A stretch of 64,000 nt of DNA from CAXBID01 sp963815305 (GTDB taxonomy: Bacteria; Bacteroidota; Bacteroidia; Flavobacteriales; Flavobacteriaceae). Made by a program: the position numbers and the translations under genes. How positions within the stretch are numbered: position 1 is the stretch's first letter; every line of letters starts with the position of its first letter. Shown here piece by piece: positions 63,826 through 64,000 of the stretch. Location: positions 1,922,001 to 1,986,000 of the forward strand of contig CAWFFW010000001.1 in NCBI GenBank assembly GCA_963815305.1, in the 5' to 3' direction. The notes under the pieces were generated by a model. That model made no database searches. It saw only the letters and a list, made by a program, of their open reading frames with translations, and was not told the origin of the DNA.

Positions 63826-64000
63826 TTAAAAAGTTACGTTAAGTCCAAGGCTTAAAACCTTAGCATTAGGGTATTCCCCGTTAGAAAATCCTTGATAAAC
63901 ATTACCAATTCCATTTCTACCGTATGCACTGGTTTCTGGATCTATCAATCTGAAATTTGAGATTAAAAGCAGATTGGTTCCAGAAAAATAAATTGACATA
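63826..64000 (-). CDS. susC: C-terminal end of a SusC/RagA-family TonB-dependent transporter (partial)
   Basis: A minus-strand frame is open from the window edge to TAA at 63826-63828 and gives 57 residues: IYFSGTNLLLISNF, IDPETSAYG, and the terminal strand AKVLSLGLNVTF. The aromatic C-terminal residue and the GTNLL...DPE text are typical of the last beta-strands of SusC barrels. It lies directly upstream of susD. The rest, including the plug and TonB box, is outside the window. Confidence 0.88.
   Translation of the reverse strand, partial: MSIYFSGTNLLLISNFRLIDPETSAYGRNGIGNVYQGFSNGEYPNAKVLSLGLNVTF

Noticed and set aside
1..64000. CRISPR arrays, tRNA/rRNA genes, IS elements, integrases or phage genes
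   Set aside because: No regularly spaced repeats, cloverleaf-like genes, transposase or integrase motifs were seen on either strand.

Overview
The window is AT-rich DNA that reads as a marine Bacteroidota genome, most likely Flavobacteriaceae. The evidence is a SusC/SusD pair, C-terminal type IX secretion (T9SS) sorting domains, -7 boxes of the TAnnTTTG type, no Shine-Dalgarno sequences, and a long run of secreted sulfatases, polysaccharide lyases and glycosidases. I did not find tRNA, rRNA, CRISPR, phage or IS genes.

Layout. 1-2.2 kb holds ordinary genes: the tail of an aspartoacylase-like gene, a frameshifted CorA and an MscS channel. 2.6-10.0 kb (minus strand) is a rhamnose catabolic operon: aldolase/dehydrogenase fusion, isomerase, FGGY kinase, FMN lactate dehydrogenase and an NCS1-type permease. 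10.4-49.9 kb (minus strand) is a large polysaccharide utilization locus with four BNR_4 propeller proteins, a heparinase II/III-like lyase, six sulfatase loci, GH2, GH39-like, GH43, two GH78, GH95, GH97, GH105, an esterase, a DUF1961 protein and an unassigned large lipoprotein. 50.0-56.6 kb holds a LacI-type regulator divergent from a five-gene plus-strand operon for what looks like acid-sugar catabolism. 56.7-64 kb (minus strand) has a T9SS-secreted BNR_4 protein, a Tat-exported oxidoreductase, rhamnose mutarotase, a small secreted beta-trefoil protein, SusD and the end of SusC.

How the genes fit. Rhamnosidases, GH105, GH43, sulfatases and BNR_4 proteins, together with rhamnose catabolism, match the composition of ulvan (sulfated rhamnose, glucuronate/iduronate, xylose). 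Ulvan is inferred, not proven. Secreted lyases would cut the polymer, SusCD would import fragments, periplasmic sulfatases and glycosidases would release rhamnose, xylose and uronates, the rhamnose operon would yield DHAP and pyruvate, and the LacI-controlled operon may take an acid-sugar product.

Two things stand out. (i) Six sites share a 14-bp box (minus-strand consensus near TACAGTACAGGATA) set 18-20 bp before a -7-like box and 55-95 bp before a start codon, linking the rhamnose operon to the polysaccharide genes in one candidate regulon. (ii) The 25-43 kb part is decaying: a sulfatase with four point lesions, a GH95 with its catalytic core deleted, a 3' sulfatase remnant, a shredded sulfatase-rhamnosidase fusion, and genes with single indels, lying between intact genes.
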